Assembly (NCBI RefSeq): GCF_029227915.1
Contig: NC_079878.1
Coordinates: forward strand, 31,337,501-31,401,500
Origin: Hydractinia symbiolongicarpus
Taxonomy: Eukaryota; Cnidaria; Hydrozoa; Anthoathecata; Hydractiniidae
DNA length: 64,000 nt
Reading direction: 5' to 3'
Shown here: positions 1 through 15,169 of the stretch, in pieces
Layout: each line of letters opens with the position of its first letter
Position numbering within the stretch: the first letter of the stretch is position 1
Program-made: the position numbers and the translations under genes
The notes under the pieces: model-generated
The model's database searches: none
What the model saw: only the letters and a program-made list of their open reading frames with translations
Told to the model about the DNA's origin: nothing

Positions 1-779
1 AAGTTTAATCGCCGGCAAACGAAAACCCGCGATTTCCCGTAAATCCCGGACTCGGCCCGTATAGTACAAAGTATACAAAGAAAGTACTCAGGAAGTAAAT
101 TCATTTCCCGAACGATTTTTTAAGTTGTTTTTTCACCACTAAAACGCATGAGACTTGTAGTTTTTAAAAATGTTTTCATTTTTGATGAGACGCTTGATGA
201 AAGAGGTTTAATCGCCGGCAAACGAAAACCCGCGATTTCCCATAAATCCCAGGCTTGGCCCGTATAGTCGAATGTATACAAAGAAAGTACCCAGGGAGTA
301 AACTCATTTCCAGAACGATTTTTTAAATTATCTTTTCAACACTAAAACGCATGAAACTTGTAGTTTTCAAAAATGTTTTCATTTTTGATGAGACGCGGAA
401 TAAAAGAAGTTTAATCGCCGGCAAACGAAAACCCGCGATTTCCCGTAAAACCCGGACTCGGCCCGTATAGTCAAAAGTATACAAAGAAAGTACCCAGGGA
501 GTAAACTCATTTCCCGAACGATTTTTTAAATTATTTTTTCGCCACTAAAACGCATGAGACTTGTAGTTTTCAAAAATGCTTTCATTTTTCATGAGACGCT
601 TAATGAGAGAGGTTTAATCTCCGGCAAATGAAAACCCGCGATTTCACGTAAATCCCGGGCTTGGCCCGTATTGTCGAATGTATACAAAGAAAGTACCCAG
701 GGAGTAAACGCATTTCCCGAACGATTTTTTAAGTTATTGTTTCACCACTAAAACGCATGAGACTTGTAGTTTTCAAAAA

Positions 780-3700
780 TATTTTCATTTTGGATGAGAC
801 GCTGAATAAAAGAAGTTTAATCGCCGGCAAACGAAAACCTGCGAATTCCCGTAAATCCCGGACACTGCCCGTATAGCCAGAAGTATACAAAGAAAGTACC
901 CAGGGAGTAAACTCATTTCCCGAACGTTTTTTTAAATTATTTTTTCACCACTAAAACGCATGACACTTGTAGTTTTTAAAAATGTTTTCATTTTTGATGA
1001 GACGCTTGATGAAAGAGGTTTAATCGCCGGCAAACGAAAACCCGCGATTTCCCGTAAATCCCAGGCTTAGCCCGTATAGTCGAATGTATACAAAGAAAGT
1101 ACCCAGGGAGTAAACTCATTTCCAGAACGATTTTTTAAAATTGTCTTTTCACCACTAAAACGCATGAGACTTGTAGTTTTCAGAAATGTTTTCATTTTTG
1201 ATGAGACGCTTAATGAGAGAGGTTTAATCTCCGGCAAACGAAAGCCCGCGATTTCCCGTAAATCCCGGGCTTGGCCCGTATAGTCAAATGTATACAAAGA
1301 AAGTACCCAGGGAGTAAACGCATTTCCCGAACGATTTTTTAAGTTATTGTTTCACCACTAAAACGAATGAGACTTGTAGTTTTCAAAAATGTTTTCATTT
1401 TTGATGAGACGCTGAATAAAAGAAGTTTAATCGCCGGCAAACGAAAACCCGCGAATTCCCGTAAATCCCGGACACTGCCCGTATAGCCAGAAGTATACAA
1501 AGAAAGTACCCAGGGAGTAAACTCATTTCCCGAACGATTTTTTAAATTATTTTTTCACCACTAAAACGCATGAGACTTGTAGTTTTCAAAAATGTTTTCA
1601 TTTTTGATGAGACGCTGAATAAAAGAAGTTTAATCGCCGGCAAACGAAAACCCGCGATTTCCCGTAAATCCCGGACTCGGCCCGTATAGTACAAAGTATA
1701 CAAAGAAAGTACTCAGGAAGTAAATTCATTTCCCGAACGATTTTTTAAATTATTTTTTCACCACTAAAACGCATGAGACTTGCATTTTTTAAAAATGTTT
1801 TCATTTTTGATGAGACGCTTGATGAAAGAGGTTTAATCGCCGGCAAACGAAAACCCGCGATTACCCGTAATTCCCAGGCTTGGCCCGTATAGTCGAATGT
1901 ATACAAAGAAAGTACCCAGGGAGTAAACTCATTTCCAGAACGATTTTTTAAAATTATCTTTTCACCACTAAAACACATGAGACTTGTAGTTTTCAAAAAT
2001 GTTTTCATTTTTGATGAGACGCTGAATAAAAGATGTTTAATCGCCGGAAAACGAAAACCCGTGAATTCCCGTAAATCCCGGACTCGGCTCGTATAGCCAA
2101 AAGTATACAAAGAAAGTACCCAGGGAGTACTCTCTAATCCCGAACGATTTTTTAAATTATTTGTTCACAACAAAAACGCATGAGACTTGTAGTTTTCAAA
2201 AATGTTTTCATTTTTGATGAGACGCTGAATAAAAGAAGTTTAATCGCCGGCAAACGAAAACCCCCGCATTCCCGTAAATCCCGGACTCGGCCCGTATAGC
2301 CAAAAGTATACAAAGAAAGTATCCAGGGAGTAAACTCATTTCCCGAACGATTTTTTAAATTATTTTTTCACCACTAAAACGCATGACACTTGTAGTTTTC
2401 AAAAATGTTTTCATTTTTGATGAGACGTTTAATGAGAGAGGTTTATTCTCCGGCAAACGAAAACCCGCGATTTCACGTAAATCCCGGGCTTGGCCCGTAT
2501 AGTTGAATGTATACAAAGAAAGTACCCAGGGAGTAAACGCATTTCCCGAACGATTTTTTAAGTTATTGTTTCACCACTAAAACGCATGAGACTCGTAGTT
2601 TTCAAAAATGTTTTAATTTTTGATGAGACGCTGAATAAAAGAAGTTTAATCGCCGGCAAACGAAAACCCGCGAATTCCCGTAAACCCGGACACTGCCCGT
2701 ATAGCCAGAAGTATACAAAGAAAGTACCCAGGGAGTAAATTCATTTCCCGAACGATTTTTTAAATTATTTTTTCACCACTAAAACGCATGAGACTTGTAG
2801 TTTTCAAAAATGTTTTCATTTTTGATGAGACGCTGAATAAAAGAAGTTTAATCGCCGGCAAACGAAAACCCGCGATTTCCCGTAAATCCCGGACTCGGCC
2901 CGTATAGTACAAAGTATACAAAGAAAGTACTCAGGAAGTAAATTCATTTCCCGAACGATTTTTTAAGTTATTTTTTCACCACTAAAACGCATGAGACTTG
3001 TAGTTTTCAAAAATGTTTTCATTTTTGATGAGACGCTGAATAAAAGAAGTTTAATCGCCAGCAAACGAAAACCCCCGCATTCCCGTAAATCCCGGACTCG
3101 GCCCGTATAGCCAAAAGTATACAAAGAAAGTATCCAGGGAGTAAACTCATTTCCCGAACGATTTTTTAATTTATTTTTTCACCACTAAAACGCATGAGAC
3201 TTGTAGTTTTCAAAAATGTTTTCATTTTTGATGAGACGCGGAATAAAAGAAGTTTAATCGCCAGCAAACGAAAACCCGCGATTTCCCGTAAATCCCGGAC
3301 TCGGCCCGTATACTCAAAAGTATACAAAGAAAGTACCCAGGGAGAAACTCATTTCCCGAACGATTTTTTAAATTATTTTTTCACCACTAAAACGCATGAG
3401 ACTTATATTTTTTAAAAATGTTTTCATTTTTGATGAGACGCTTGATGAAAGAGGTTTAATCGCCGGCAAACGAAAACCCGCGATTTCCCGTAATTCCCAG
3501 GCTTGGCCCGTATAGTCGAATGTATACAAAGAAAGTACCCAGGGAGTAAACTCATTTCCAGAACGATTTTTTAAAATTATCTTTTCACCACTAAAACACA
3601 TGAGACTTGTAGTTTTCAAAAATGTTTTCATTTTTGATGAGACGCTGATTGAAAGAAGTTTAATCGCCGGCAAACGAAAACCTGCGATTTCCCGTAAATC

Positions 3701-6465
3701 CCGGACACTGCCCGTATAGCCAGAAGTATACAAAGAAAGTACCCAGGGAGTAAACTCATTTCCCGAACGTTTTTTTAAATTATTTTTTCACCACTAAAAC
3801 GCATGAGACTTGTAGTTTTTAAAAATGTTTTCATTTTTGATGAGACGCTTGATGAAAGAGGTTTAATCGCCGGCAAACGAAAACCCGCGATTTCCCGTAA
3901 ATCCCAGGCTTAGCCCGTATAGTCGAATGTATACAAAGAAAGTACCCAGGGAGTAAACTCATTTCCAGAACGATTTTTTAAAATTATCTTTTCACCACTA
4001 AAACGCATGAGACTTGTAGTTTTCAGAAATGTTTTCATTTTTGATGAGACGCTTAATGAGAGAGGTTTAATCTCCGGCAAACGAAAACCCGCGATTTCCC
4101 GTAAATCCCGGGCTTGGCCCGTATAGTCGAATGTATACAAAGAAAGTACCCAGGGAGTAAACGCATTTCCCGAACGATTTTTTAAGTTATTGTTTCACCA
4201 CTAAAACGCATGAGACTTGTAGTTTTCAAAAATGTTTTCATTTTTGATGAGACGCTGAATAAAAGAAGTTTAATCGCCGGCAAACGAAAACCCGCGAATT
4301 CCCGTAAATCCCGGACACTGCCCGTATAGCCAGAAGTATACAAAGAAAGTACCCAGGGAGTAAACTCATTTCCCGAACGATTTTTTAAATTATTTTTTCA
4401 CCACTAAAACGCATGAGACTTGTAGTTTTCAAAAATGTTTTCATTTTTGATGAGACGCTGAATAAAAGAAGTTTAATCGCCGGCAAACGAAAACCCGCGA
4501 TTTCCCGTAAATCCCGGACTCGGCCCGTATAGTACAAAGTATACAAAGAAAGTACTCAGGAAGTAAATTCATTTCCCGAACGATTTTTTAAATTATTTTT
4601 TCACCACTAAAACGCATGAGACTTGTATTTCTTAAAAATGTTTTCATTTTTGATGAGACGCTTGATGAAAGAGGTTTAATCGCCGGCAAACGACAACCCG
4701 CGATTTCCCGTAATTCCCAGGCTTGGCCCGTATAGTCGAATGTATACAAGGAAAGTACCCAGGGAGTAAACTCATTTCCAGAACGATTTTTTAAAATTAT
4801 CTTTTCACCACTAAAACACATGAGACTTGTAGTTTTCAAAAATGTTTTCATTTTTGATGAGACGCTGAATAAAAGATGTTTAATCGCCGGAAAACGAAAA
4901 CCCGTGAATTCCCGTAAATCCCGGACTCGGCTCGTATAGCCAAAAGTATACAAAGAAAGTACCCAGGGAGTACTCTCTAATCCCGAACGATTTTTTAAAT
5001 TATTTGTTCACAACAAAAACGCATGAGACTTGTAGTTTTCAAAAATGTTTTCATTTTTGATGAGACGCTGAATAAAAGAAGTTTAATCGCCGGCAAACGA
5101 AAACCCCCGCATTCCCGTAAATCCCGGACTCGGCCCGTATAGCCAAAAGTATACAAAGAAAGTATCCAGGGAGTAAACTCATTTCCCGAACGATTTTTTA
5201 AATTATTTTTTCACCACTAAAACGCATGACACTTGTAGTTTTCAAAAATGTTTTCATTTTTGATGAGACTTTTAATGAGAGAGGTTTATTCTCCGGCAAA
5301 CGAAAACCCGCGATTTCACGTAAATCCCGGGCTTGGCCCGTATAGTTGAATGTATACAAAGAAAGTACCCAGGGAGTAAACGCATTTCCCGAACGATTTT
5401 TTAAGTTATTGTTTCACCACTAAAACGCATGAGACTTGTAGTTTTCAAAAATGTTTTAATTTTTGATGAGACGCTGAATAAAAGAAGTTTAATCGCCGGC
5501 AAACGAAAACCCGCGAATTCCCGTAAACCCGGACACTGCCCGTATAGCCAGAAGTATACAAAGAAAGTACCCAGGGAGTAAATTCATTTCCCGAACGATT
5601 TTTTAAATTATTTTTTCACCACTAAAACGCATGAGACTTGTAGTTTTCAAAAATGTTTTCATTTTTGATGAGACGCTGAATAAAAGAAGTTTAATCGCCG
5701 GCAAACGAAAACCTGCGATTTCCCGTAAATCCCGGACTCGGCCCGTATAGTACAAAGTATACAAAGAAAGTACTCAGGAAGTAAATTCATTTCCCGAACG
5801 ATTTTTTAAGTTATTTTTTCACCACTAAAACGCATGAGACTTGTAGTTTTCAAAAATGTTTTCATTTTTGATGAGACGCTGAATAAAAGAAGTTTAATCG
5901 CCGGCAAACGAAAACCCCCGCATTCCCGTAAATCCCGGACTCGGCCCGTATAGCCAAAAGTATACAAAGAAAGTATCCAGGGAGTAAACTCATTTCCCGA
6001 ACGATTTTTTAATTTATTTTTTCACCAATAAAACGCATGAGACTTGTAGTTTTCAAAAATGTTTTCATTTTTGATGAGACGCGGAATAAAAGAAGTTTAA
6101 TCGCCAGCAAACGAAAACCCGCGATTTCCCGTAAATCCCGGACTCGGCCCGTATAGTCAAAAGTATACAAAGAAAGTACCCAGGGAGAAACTCATTGCCC
6201 GAACGACTTTTTAAATTATTTTTTCACCACTAAAACGCATGAGACTTGTATTTTTTAAAAATGTTTTCATTTTTGATGAGACGCTTGATGAAAGAGGTTT
6301 AATCGCCGGCAAACGAAAACCCGCGATTTCCCGTAATTCCCAGGCTTGGCCCGTATAGTCGAATGTATACAAAGAAAGTACCCAGGGAGTAAACTCATTT
6401 CCAGAACGATTTTTTAAAATTATCTTTTCACCACTAAAACACATGAGACTTGTAGTTTTCAAAAA
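780..6465 (+). repeat. 14-monomer HOR, two tandem copies of 2,843 bp
   Basis: Copy 1 is about 780-3,622 and copy 2 about 3,623-6,465, directly adjacent. Equivalent rare variants sit exactly 2,843 bp apart: the TTAATGAGAGAGGTTTATT class near 2,430 and 5,270, the one-base-shortened CGTAAACCCGG near 2,682 and 5,524, the CCCCCGCATTCC class near 3,070 and 5,915, and the shortened GGGAGAAACTC near 3,341 and 6,185. Outside these limits the alignment at this offset fails. Boundaries are approximate because flanking monomers are themselves similar. Confidence 0.8.
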
Positions 6466-8460
6466 TGTTTTCATTTTTGATGAGACGCTGAATAAAAGAT
6501 GTTTAATCGCCGGAAAACGAAAACCCGTGAATTTCCGTAAATCCCGGACTCGGCTCGTATAGCCAAAAGTATACAAAGAAAGTACCCAGGGAGTAATCTC
6601 TAATCCCGAACGATTTTTTAAATTATTTGTTCACAACAAAAACGCATGAGACTTGTAGTTTTCAAAAATGTTTTCATTTTTGATGAGACGCTGAATAAAA
6701 GAAGTTTATTCGCCGGCAAACGAAAACCCCCGCATTCCCGTAAATCCCGGACTCGGCCCGTATAGCCAAAAGTATACAAAGAAAGTATCCAGGGAGTAAA
6801 CTCATTTCCCGAACGATTTTTTAAATTATTTTTCACCACTAAAACGCATGAGACTTGTAGTTTTCAAAAATGTTTTAATTTTTGATGAGACGCTGAATAA
6901 AAGAAGTTTATTCGCCGGCAAACGAAAACCCGCGATTTCCCGTAAATCCCGGACTTGGCCCGTATAGTTGAATGTATACAAAGAAAGTACCCAGGGAGTA
7001 AAGGCATTTCCCGAACGATTTTTTAAGTTATTGTTTCACCACTAAAACGCATGAGACTTGTAGTTTTCAAAAATGTTTTAATTTTTGATGAGACGCTGAA
7101 TAAAAGAAGTTTAATCGCCGGCAAACGAAAACCCGCGAATTCCCGTAAACCCGGACACTGCCCGTATAGCCAGAAGTATACAAAGAAAGTACCCAGGGAG
7201 TAAATTCATTTCCCGAACGATTTTTTAAATTATTTTTTCACCACTAAAACGCATGAGACTTGTAGTTTTCAAAAATGTTTTCATTCTTGATGAGACGCTG
7301 AATAAAAGAAGTTTAATCGCCGGCAAACGAAAACCCGCGATTTCCCGTAAATCCCGGACTCGGCCCGTATAGTACAAAGTATACAAAGAAAGTACTCAGG
7401 AAGTAAATTCATTTCCCGAACGATTTTTTAAGTTATTTTTTCACCACTAAAACGCACGAGACTTGAAGTTTTCAAAAATGTTTTCATTTTTGATGAGACG
7501 CTGAATAAAAGAAGTTTAATCGCCGGCAAACGAAAACCCCCGCATTCCCGTAAATCCCGGACTCGGCCCGTATAGCCAAAAGTATACAAAGAAAGTATCC
7601 AGGGAGTAAACTCATTTCCCGAACGATTTTTTAATTTATTTTTTCACCACTAAAACGCATGAGACTTGTAGTTTTCAAAAATGTTTTCATTTTTGATGAG
7701 ACGCGGAATAAAAGAAGTTTAATCGCCAGCAAACGAAAACCCGCGATTTCCCGTAAATCCCGGACTCGGCCCGTATAGTCAAAAGTATACAAAGAAAGTA
7801 CCCAGGGAGAAACTCATTTCCCGAACGATTTTTTAAATTATTTTTTCACCACTAAAACGCATGAGACTTGTATTTTTTAAAAATGTTTTCATTTTTGATG
7901 AGACGCTTGATGAAAGAGGTTTAATCGCCGGCAAACAAAAACCCGCGATTTCCCGTAATTCCCAGGCTTGGCCCGTATAGTCGAATGTATACAAAGAAAG
8001 TACCCAGGGAGTAAACTCATTTCCAGAACGATTTTTTAAAATTATCTTTTCACCACTAAAACACATGAGACTTGTAGTTTTCAAAAATGTTTTCATTTTT
8101 GATGAGACGCTGAATAAAAGATGTTTAATCGCCGGAAAACGAAAACCCGTGAATTCCCGTAAATCCCGGACTCGGCTCGTATAGCCAAAAGTATACAAAG
8201 AAAGTACCCAGGGAGTAATCTCTAATCCCGAACGATTTTTTAAATTATTTGTTCACAACAAAAACGCATGAGACTTGTAGTTTTCAAAAATGTTTTCATT
8301 TTTGATGAGACGCTGAATAAAAGAAGTTTAATCGCCGGCAAACGAAAACCCCCGCATTCCCGTAAATCCCGGACTCGGCCCGTATAGCCAAAAGTATACA
8401 AAGAAAGTATCCAGGGAGTAAACTCATTTCCCGAACGATTTTTTAAATTATTTTTTCACC
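4590..8460 (+). repeat. 8-monomer HOR of about 1,622 bp, two full copies and a partial third
   Basis: Copies begin near 4,590, 6,213 and 7,835. The third stops matching near 8,460. Markers repeated at this spacing include ACACATGAG monomers (4,817; 6,440; 8,062), TTAATTTATTTTTTCACCA before 6,034 and 7,656, and GGGAGAAACTC near 6,185 and 7,806. The first copy overlaps the second 14-mer copy, so the 8-mer arose within or after it. Monomers near 5,223 and 6,845 are only partly alike, which suggests conversion. Confidence 0.75.
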
Positions 8461-8529
8461 ACTAAAACGCATGAGACTTGTAGTTTTCAAAAATGTTTTC
8501 ATTTTTGATGAGACGCTAAATAAAAGAAG

Positions 8530-11500
8530 TTTAATCGCCGGCAAACGAAAACCCGCGATTTCCCGTAAATCCCGGACTCGGCCCGTATAGTACAAAGTAT
8601 ACAAAGAAAGTACTCAGGAAGTAAATTCATTTCCCGAACGATTTTTTAAGTTATTTTTTCACCACAAAAACGCATGAGACTTGTAGTTTTCAAAAATGTT
8701 TTTATTTTTGATGAAACGCTGAATAAAAGAAGCTTAATCGCCGGCAAACGAAAACCCCCGCATTCCCGTAAATCCCGGACTCGGCCCGTATAGCCAAAAG
8801 TATACAAAGAAAGTATCCAGGGAGTAAACTCATTTCCCGAACGATTTTTTAAATTATTTTTTCACCACTAAAACGCATGAGACTTGTAGTTTTCAAAAAT
8901 GTTTTCATTTTTGATGAGACGCGGAATAAAAGAAGTTTAATCGCCAGCAAACGAAAACCCGCGATTTCCCGTAAATCCCGGACTCGGCCCGTATAGTCAA
9001 AAGTATACAAAGAAAGTACCCAGGGAGAAACTCATTTCCCGAACGATTTTTTAAATTATTTTTTCACCACTAAAACGCATGAGACTTGTAGTTTTTAAAA
9101 ATGTTTTCATTTTTGATGAGACGCCGAATAAAAGAAGTTTAATCGCCGGCAAACGAAAACCCGCGATTTCCCGTAAATCCCGGACTCGGCCCGTATAGTC
9201 AAAAGTATAAAAAGAAAGTGCCCAGGGAGTAAACTCATTTCCCGAACGATTTTTTAAATTATTTTTTCACCACTAAAACGCATGACACTTGTAGTTTTCA
9301 AAAATGTTTTCATTTTTGATGAGACGCTTCAAGAAAGAGGTTTAATCGCCGGCAAACGAAAACCCGCGATTTCCGGTAAATCCCAGGCTTGGCCCGTATA
9401 GTCGAATGTATACAAAGAAAGTACCCAGGGAGTAAACTCATTTCCAGAACGATTTTTTAAATTATCTTTTCACCACTAAAACGCATGAGACTTGTAGTTT
9501 TCAAAAATGTTTTCATTTTTGATGAGACGCGGAATAAAAGAAGTTTAATCGCCGGCAAACGAAAACCCGCAATTTCCCGTAAAACCCGGACTCGGCCCGT
9601 ATAGTCAAAAGTATACAAAGAAAGTACCCAGGGAGTACACTCATTTCCCGAACGATTTTTTAAAATATTTTTTCGCCACTAAAACGCATGAGACTTGTAG
9701 TTTTCAAAAATGTTTTCATTTTTGATAAGACGCTTAATGAGAGAGGTTTAATCTCCGGCAAACGAAAACCCGCGATTTCACGTAAATCCCGGGCTTGGCC
9801 CGTATCGTCGAATGTATACAAAGAAAGCACCCTGGGAGTAAACGCATTTCCCGAACGATTTTTTAAGTTATTGTTTCACCGCTAAAACGCATGAGACTTG
9901 TAGTTTTCAAAAATGTTTTCATTTTTGATGAGACGCTGAATAAAAGAGGTTTAATCGCCGGCAAACGAAAACCCGCGATTTCCCGTAAATCCCAGGCTTG
10001 GCCCGTATAGTCGAATGTATACAAAGAAAGTACCCAGGGAGTAAACTCATTTCCAGAACGATTTTTTAAAATTATCTTTTCACCACTAAAACGCATGAGA
10101 CTTGTAGTTTTCAAAAATGTTTTCACTTTTGATGAGACGCTGAATAAAAGAAGTTTAATCGCCGGCAAACGAAAACCCGCGATTTCCCGTAAATCCCGGA
10201 CTCGGCTCGTATAGTACAAAGTATACAAAGAAAGTACTCAGGAAGTAAATTCATTTCCCGAACGATTTTTTAAGTTATTTTTTCACCACTAAAACGCATG
10301 AGACTTGTAGTTTTCAAAAATGTTTTCATTTTTGATGAGACGCGGAATAAAAGAAGTTTAATCGCCGGCAAACGAAAACCCGCGATTTCCCGTAAATCCC
10401 GGACTCGGCCCGTATAGTACAAAGTATACAAAGAAAGTACTCAGGAAGTAAATTCATTTCCCGAACGATTTTTTAAGTTATTTTTTCACCACTAAAACGC
10501 ATGAGACTTGTAGTTTTCAAAAATGTTTTTATTTTTGATGAAACGCTGAATAAAAGAAGTTTAATCGCCGGCAAACGAAAACCCCCGCATTCCCGTAAAT
10601 CCCGGACTCGGCCCGTATAGCCAAAAGTATACAAAGAAAGTATCCAGGGAGTAAACTCATTTTCCGAACGATTTTTTAAATTATTTTTTCACCACTAAAA
10701 CGCATGAGACTTGTAGTTTTCAAAAATGTTTTCATTTTTGATGAGACGCGGAATAAAAGAAGTTTAATCGCCAGCAAACGAAAACCCGCGATTTCCCGTA
10801 AATCCCGGACTCGGCCCGTATAGTCAAAAGTATACAAAGAAAGTACCCAGGGAGAAACTCATTTCCCGAACGATTTTTTAAATTATTTTTTCACCACTAA
10901 AACGCATGAGACTTGTAGTTTTTAAAAATGTTTTCATTTTTGATGAGACGCCGAATAAAAGAAGTTTAATCGCCGGCAAACGAAAACCCGCGATTTCCCG
11001 TAAATCCCGGACTCGGCCCGTATAGTCAAAAGTATAAAAAGAAAGTGCCCAGGGAGTAAACTCATTTCCCGAAGGATTTTTTAAATTATTTTTTCACCAC
11101 TAAAACGCATGACACTTGTAGTTTTCAAAAATGTTTTCATTTTTGATGAGACGCTTCAAGAAAGAGGTTTAATCGCCGGCAAACGAAAACCCGCGATTTC
11201 CCGTAAATCCCAGGCTTGGCCCGTATAGTCGAATGTATACAAAGAAAGTACCCATGGAGTAAACTTATTTCCAGAACGATTTTTTAAATTATCTTTTCAC
11301 CACTAAAACGCATGAGACTTGTAGTTTTCAAAAATGTTTTCATTTTTGATGAGACGCGGAATAAAAGAAGTTTAATCGCCGGCAAACGAAAACCCGCAAT
11401 TTCCCGTAAAAACCGGACTCGGCCCGTATAGTCAAAAGTATACAAAGAAAGTACCCAGGGAGTACACTCATTTCCCGAACGATTTTTTAAAATATTTTTT

Positions 11501-12230
11501 CGCCACTAAAACGCATGACACTTGTAGTTTTCAAAAATGTTTTCATTTTTGATAAGACGCTTAATGAGAGAGGTTTAATCTGCGGCAAACGAAAACCCGC
11601 GATTTCACGTAAATCCCGGGCTTGGCCCGTATCGTCGAATGTATACAAAGAAAGCACCCTGGGAGTAAACGCACTTCCCGAACGATTTTTTAAGTTATTG
11701 TTTCACCGCTAAAACGCATGAGACTTGTAGTTTTCAAAAATGTTTTCATTTTTGATGAGACGCTGAATAAAAGAGGTTTAATCGCCGGGAAACGAAAACC
11801 CGCGATTTCCCGTAAATCCCAGGCTTGGCCCGTATAGTCGAATGTATACAAAGAAAGTACCCAGGGAGTAAACTCATTTCCATAACGATTTTTTAAAATT
11901 ATCTTTTCACCACTAAAACGCATGAGACTTGTAGTTTTCAAAAATGTTTTCACTTTTGATGAGACGCTGAATAAAAGAAGTTTAATCGCCGGCAAACGAA
12001 AACCCGCAATTTCCCGTAAATCCCGGACTCGGCTCGTATAGTACAAAGTATACAAAGAAAGTACTCAGGAAGTAAATTCATTTCCCGAACGATTTTTTAA
12101 GTTATTTTTTCACCACTAAAACGCATGAGACTTGTAGTTTTCAAAAATGTTTTCATTTTTGATGAGACGCGGAATAAAAGAAGTTTAATCGCCGGCAAAC
12201 GAAAACCCGCGATTTCCCGTAAATCCCGGA
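8530..12230 (+). repeat. 9-monomer HOR, two tandem copies of 1,827 bp
   Basis: Copy 1 is about 8,530-10,356 and copy 2 about 10,357-12,230. Repeated markers: TTTATTTTTGATGAAACGC at 8,701 and 10,528, the shortened GGGAGAAACTC near 9,026 and 10,853, AAAAAGAAAGTGCC near 9,210 and 11,037, the TTCAAGAAAGAGG class near 9,328 and 11,155, and CACCCTGGGAG near 9,829 and 11,656. A shorter echo of the last monomers continues at 12,310-12,930 with an offset of about 812 bp. Confidence 0.8.
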
Positions 12231-15169
12231 CTCGGCCCGTATAGTCAAAAGTATACAAAGAAAATACCCAGGGAGTAAACTCATTTCCCGAACGATTTTT
12301 TAAATTATTTTTTCGCCACTAAAACGCATGAGACATGTAGTTTTCAAAAATGTTTTCATTTTTGATGAGACGCTTAATGAGAGAGGTTTAGTCTCCGGCA
12401 AACGAAAACCCGCGATTTCACGTAAATCCCGGGCTTGGCCCGTATAGTCGAATGTATACAAAGAAAGTACCCAGGGAGTAAACGCATTTCCCGAACGATT
12501 TTTTAAGTTATTGTTTCACCACTAAAACGCATGAGACTTGTAGTTTTCAAAAATGTTTTCATTTTTGATGAGACGCTGAATAAAAGAGGTTTAATCGCCG
12601 GCAAACGAAAACCCGCAATTTCCCGTAAATCCCAGGCTTGGCCCGTATAGTCGAATGTATACAAAGAAAGTACCCAGGGAGTAAACTCATTTCCAGAACG
12701 ATTTTTTAAAATTATCTTTTCACCACTAAAACGCATGAGACTTGTAGTTTTCAAAAATGTTTTCACTTTTGATGAGACGCTGAATAAAAGAAGTTTAATC
12801 CCTGGCAAACGAAAACCCGCGATTTCCCGTAAATCCCGGACTCGGCCCGTATAGTACAAAGTATACAAAGAAAGTACTCAGGAAGTAAATTCATTTCCCG
12901 AACGATTTTTTAAGTTATTTTTTCACCACTAAAACGCATGAGACTTGTAGTTTTTAAAAATGTTTTCATTTTTGATGAGACGCTTGATGAAAGAGGTTTA
13001 ATCGCCGGCAAACGAAAACCCGCGATTTCCCGTAAATCCCAGGCTTGGCCCGTATAGTCGAATGTATACAAAGAAAGTACCCAGGGAGTAAACTCATTTC
13101 CAGAACGATTTTTTATAATTATCTTTTCACCACTAAAACGCATGAGACTTGTAGTTTTCAAAAATGTTTTCATTTTTGATGAGACGCTGAATAAAAGAAG
13201 TTTAATCGCCGGCAAACGATAACCCGCGAATTCCCGTAAATCCCGGACTCGGCTCGTATAGCTAAAAGTATACAAAGAAAGTACCCAGGGAGTAATCTCA
13301 AATCCCGAACGATTTTTTAAATTATTTTTTCACAACAAAAACGCATGAGACTTGTAGTTTTCAAAAATGTTTTCATTTTTGATGAGACGCTGAATAAAAG
13401 AAGTTTAATTGCCCGCAAACGAAAACCCGCGCATTCCCGTAAATCCCGGACTCGGCCCGTATAGCCAAAAGTATACAAAAAAAGTACCCAGGGAGTAAAC
13501 TCATTTCCAGAACGATTTTTTAAAATTATCTTTTCACCACTAAAACGCATGATACTTGTAGTTTTCAAAAATGTTTTCATTTTTGATGAGACGCTGAATA
13601 AAAGATGTTTAATCGCCGGAAAACGAAAACCCGCGATTTTCCGTAAATCCCGTGCTTAGCCCGTATAGTCGAGTATATACTAAGAAAGTACCCTGTGAGT
13701 AAACTCATTTCCAGAACGATTTTTTAAATTATCTTTTCACCACTAAAATGCATGAGACTTGTAGTTTTCAAAAATGCTTTCATTTTTGATGAGACGCGGA
13801 ATAAAAGAAGTTTAATCGCCGGCAAACAAAAACCCGCGATTTCCCGTAAAACCCGGACTCGGCCCGTATAGTCAAAAGTATACAAAGAAAATACCCAGGG
13901 AGTAAACTCATTTTCCGAACGATTTTTTAAATTATTTTTTCACCACTAAAACGCATGAGACTTGTAGTTTTCAAAAATGTTTTCATTTTTGATGAGACGC
14001 TGAATAAAAGAAGTTTAATCGCCGGCAAACGATAACCCGCGAATTCCTGTAAATCCCGGACTCGGCTCGTATAGCCAAAAGTATACAAAGAAAGTACCCA
14101 GTGAGTAATCTCAAATCCCGAACGATTTTTTAAATTATTTTTTCACAACAAAGACCGATGACACTTGTAGTTTTCAAAAATGTTTTCATTTTTGATGAGA
14201 CGCTGAATAAAAGATGTTTAATCGCCGAAAAACGAAAAAACGCGATTTTCCGTAAATCCCGTGCTTAGCCCGTATAGTCGAGTATATACAAAGAAAGTAC
14301 CCAGTGAGTAAACTCATTTCCAGAACGATTTTTTAAATTATCTTTTCACCACTAAAATGCATGAGACTTGTAGTTTTCAAAAATGTTTTCATTTTTGATA
14401 AGACGCGGAATAAAAGAAGTTTAATCGCCGGCAAACAAAAACCCGCGATTTCCCGTAAATCCCGGACTCGGCCCGTATAGTCAAAAGTATACAAAGAAAA
14501 TACCCAGGGAGTAAACTCATTTTCCGAACGATTTTTTAAATTATTTTTTCACCACTAAAACGCATGAGACTTGTAGTTTTCAAAAATGTTTTCATTTTTG
14601 ATGAGACGCTGAATAAAAGAAGTTTAATCGCCGGCAAACGATAACCCGCGAATTCCTGTAAATCCCGGACTCGGCTCGTATAGCCAAAAGTATACAAAGA
14701 AAGTACCCAGTGAGTAATCTCAAATCCCGAACGATTTTTTAAATTATTTTTTCACAACAAAAACGGATGAGACTTGTAGTTTTCAAAAATGTTTTCATTT
14801 TTGATGAGACGCTGAATAAAAGAAGTTTAATCGCCGGCAAACGAAAACCCGCGCATTCCCGTAAATCCCGGACTCGGCCCGTATAGCCAAAAGTATACAA
14901 AGAAAGCATCCAGGGAGTAAACTCATTTCCCGAACGATTTTTTAAATTATTTTTTCACCACTAAAACGCATGACACTTGTAGTTTTCAAAAATGTTTTCA
15001 TTTTTGATGAGACGCTGAATAAAAGATGTTTAATTGCCGGAAAACGAAAACCCGCGATTTTCCGTAAATCCTGTGCTTAGCCCGTATAGTCGAGTATATA
15101 CAAAGAAAGTACCCAGTGAGTAAACTCATTTCCAGAACGATTTTTTAAATTATCTTTTCACCACTAAAA